Shown here one piece after another: positions 62,498 to 64,000 of a stretch of 64,000 bases of DNA; position 1 is the first letter of the stretch, and every line of letters starts with the position of its first letter. The position numbers were made by a program, and so were the translations under genes. The notes under the pieces were generated by a model, which worked only from the letters and a program-made list of their open reading frames with translations, ran no database searches and was not told the DNA's origin. This DNA is from Lyngbya sp. PCC 8106 (GTDB taxonomy: Bacteria; Cyanobacteriota; Cyanobacteriia; Cyanobacteriales; Microcoleaceae), in NCBI RefSeq assembly GCF_000169095.1, contig NZ_AAVU01000017.1, forward strand, positions 78,077 through 142,076, in the 5' to 3' direction.

Positions 62498-63093
62498 AGG
62501 TTGACTCCTTCACGTTGCAAAAATTTCCGCAGAGCGGCTCTGGCATGAAATAAACGAGACTTAACAGTTCCTAAAGGAATATTTAAAATTTCAGCGATTT
62601 CTTTTTGGGGGATTTCCTCAAGATCATGCAAAACCATCACAGTACGATGTTCAAAGCTCAGGTGAGCTAACCCCCGTTGTACCAAATCTTGATAGTGTAG
62701 GTGCATCAAATCAGAAGAATCACCCCCAGATGAGTGCATCTCAGAATCATCTGTCGGATCAATTGTCTTAAATTTTGAGTTAAATGAATGATGTCTAGCT
62801 AACATTCGGCGTCGATCTGTGGCTACATTCCACGTAATCCGATACAGCCACGTCGAAAAGGTTGCTGGTTGCTTGAGTTTAGGTAACCCTTTCCACACCC
62901 GCAAGAATACCTCCTGCACCAAATCATCAAGGGACTCGGAGCCGCAGAGTTGATATAGAGTTGACCTAACCTTTCCCTGGTAACGTTGGTAGAGATAGCG
63001 AAAGCATTGGCGATCGCCTTTCTGACACTGTTGTACCAAAAAGGCATCAGAGCAGTCATCAGTTAACATATCGGTGGTATCCTTAACGAACAC
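62494..63093 (-). CDS. ECF-type RNA polymerase sigma factor
   Basis: A 199-residue sigma factor. Region 2 contains FRYLYQRYQGKVRSTLYQL, DDLVQEVFLRVWKGLPKL and FSTWLYRITWNVATDRRR; region 4 contains LSFEHRTVMVLHDLEEIPQK, EIAEILNIPLGTVKSRLFHA and RAALRKFLQ. A His/Ser-rich linker joins them. I keep the GTG start at 63093 because AAAGGAG lies eight bases upstream; an ATG at 63069 is an alternative. It is coupled to the putative anti-sigma gene and probably controls the downstream Spy-like gene. Confidence 0.95.
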   Translation of the reverse strand: MFVKDTTDMLTDDCSDAFLVQQCQKGDRQCFRYLYQRYQGKVRSTLYQLCGSESLDDLVQEVFLRVWKGLPKLKQPATFSTWLYRITWNVATDRRRMLARHHSFNSKFKTIDPTDDSEMHSSGGDSSDLMHLHYQDLVQRGLAHLSFEHRTVMVLHDLEEIPQKEIAEILNIPLGTVKSRLFHARAALRKFLQREGVNL

Positions 63094-63190
63094 CTGCGGA
63101 TTCTCCTTTACCTTTTCGGGTCTATATTCTTAGAGACTCCGAGATCTGCTCAAAGGTTCAATGTTGATGTCTGCGATTTTGTGACGTACT

Positions 63191-63224
63191 CCAGACGTTC
63201 GTTGCTTAGGCAACAGAACGCTGG
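63191..63224 (-). repeat. hairpin at the right end of the second tnpB element
   Basis: CCAGaCGTTCgTTGC pairs with GCAAcaGAACGCTGG, a stem of about 13 pairs with two small bulges that includes the tnpB stop codon. It may be the element-end structure, the guide RNA scaffold or a terminator. Confidence 0.7.
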
Positions 63225-64000
63225 CTTCTCCTCTTCTTATTATCAGAAGATTTGCGTTTTATAGTGAGGCGAACGCCCAACCCCACTTTTTTTATTAATA
63301 TTGCCGAATTAATGTCTCTTGACATTGATGCACCACAAGCGCAAGAATGCCAACGATCTGATAATTCTTTAGGAACACGATTAAGACAAATTGCACAATG
63401 TTGAGATGTACCTTTTGGATTGACTTTAACTACTTTCTTGCCAGCTTTTTCAGCTTTGCCAGGAAGTATCTCGCTAAGAAATCCAGAGATACCAGCATCA
63501 GCAAAACTTTTGTTTAACCCAGATTTAGCTGATTGTCCATTAGGTAGAAATGTTCCATTTTCTCCCTGCTTAGGTTGATTTCGCCTAGACATATTGGATA
63601 CCTTTAAGTCTTCAACAAATAAGACATCAGCTTTATCTAAGAGTTGATTAGCAATTTCATAGTGCCATTGTTTACGTTGCCTTGCGATCTTTTGATGAAG
63701 TTTCGCTACTTTTTGGTTGAGCTTTCTTCTGGCTTTAGACCCTAATTTTCTACGATCTCTTTTTGATTGAAGTTTAGCTAATTTATCTTCGGATTGGCGA
63801 TAGAATTTAGGGAGTTTAACAGCAGTTAAATCACTGCAAGCAACAAAAAACTCTAAACCACTATCAATACCTAAACTGTTTTCTTCTGTTGGTTGAATAT
63901 CTACAGTTAGGCTAGGAACTGATTTATCTTCAAGTGTTAGTGTTACATACAAGCCATCAGCTTTTTGGGTAATTAAAGCTCTTTTAATTGTCAACCCATC
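63206..64000 (-). CDS. tnpB: TnpB (IS200/IS605-type), 5' part beyond the window
   Basis: 265 residues of a TnpB whose N-terminus lies past the right edge; the frame stays open to the last base. RuvC Asp in NSLGIDSGLEFFV, Glu in DVLFVEDLKVSNM, a long insertion with SGLNKSFADAGISGFLSEI, zinc finger CAIC...CAC and the final Asp in MSRDINSAILI are all present. The second zinc-finger pair is C-A-C in place of C-x2-C. The C-terminus is short and basic. It differs clearly from the tnpB at 46980, so two different element lineages are present. Confidence 0.92.
   Translation of the reverse strand, partial: DGLTIKRALITQKADGLYVTLTLEDKSVPSLTVDIQPTEENSLGIDSGLEFFVACSDLTAVKLPKFYRQSEDKLAKLQSKRDRRKLGSKARRKLNQKVAKLHQKIARQRKQWHYEIANQLLDKADVLFVEDLKVSNMSRRNQPKQGENGTFLPNGQSAKSGLNKSFADAGISGFLSEILPGKAEKAGKKVVKVNPKGTSQHCAICLNRVPKELSDRWHSCACGASMSRDINSAILIKKVGLGVRLTIKRKSSDNKKRRSQRSVA

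Overview
The window is chromosomal DNA of a cyanobacterium, most likely a filamentous one of the Oscillatoriales type. The octamer GCGATCGC (HIP1) recurs throughout. There are cyanobacterium-specific families (DUF1816, DUF2949, a Ycf39-type NmrA protein, an NblR-type regulator), a heme oxygenase for bilin synthesis, many GAF/PAS hybrid histidine kinases, Uma2 genes and a PEP-CTERM protein. Base composition is AT-leaning and genes lie on both strands. The exact genus cannot be fixed from the sequence alone.

Layout. 1-6.8 kb: an alpha/beta hydrolase, a minus-strand housekeeping run (carA, a STAS protein, mrnC, rlmB), a retropepsin-like protease and two uncharacterised proteins. 6.8-13.9 kb: ppk1 with a possible Pho box, a PEP-CTERM/DUF4114 protein with a C9 tract in its translation start region, rpsB-tsf with leader, hairpin and terminator, and an uncharacterised protein. 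14-20.4 kb: recG, a truncated GNAT, a pentameric ligand-gated ion channel, surE and heme oxygenase. 20.7-30 kb: a 1.5-kaa hybrid histidine kinase, a response-regulator kinase, a protein of the 'DNA phosphorothioation-associated methyltransferase' family with a duplicated accessory domain, and a pentapeptide-repeat protein. 30-32.7 kb: a GT-C glycosyltransferase with TPRs, then tRNA-Phe(GAA).

33-40.8 kb is the most striking region. Directly downstream of tRNA-Phe lies a compact set: TrhP (U32), a second U32 protein, TrmN6, CmoA, an oppositely oriented Uma2, and CmoB. Together these supply U34 hydroxylation, Cx-SAM synthesis, cmo5U34 formation and m6A37 formation, which in enterobacteria meet on tRNA1-Val. 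A defence-like protein lacking its nuclease domain, an SGNH esterase lipoprotein and a HigB toxin with a truncated antitoxin follow. This looks like an accessory island anchored at a tRNA gene.

40.8-50 kb: a divergent Zn/Mn ABC importer, glutamate dehydrogenase with a perfect NtcA-type palindrome upstream, a response-regulator kinase, then a hicBA toxin-antitoxin locus split by a TnpB-only IS200/IS605-type element, in which hicA also carries a nonsense codon. A methyltransferase and a HEAT-repeat protein follow. 50-60 kb: a CBS-GAF histidine kinase, leuB, another histidine kinase, an LD-carboxypeptidase, DUF2949, DUF192, an NblR-type regulator preceded by a G-rich 9-bp tandem repeat, and NAD kinase. 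60-64 kb: a TnpB relic, Ycf39-like protein, a Spy/CpxP-like protein, an ECF sigma factor with overlapping putative anti-sigma gene, and a second TnpB running off the right edge.

No complete multi-gene defence system or CRISPR array is visible. The best candidates for something undescribed are the tRNA anticodon-loop modification island, the unusual pentameric channel and the duplicated-domain Dnd-type methyltransferase without dnd genes.
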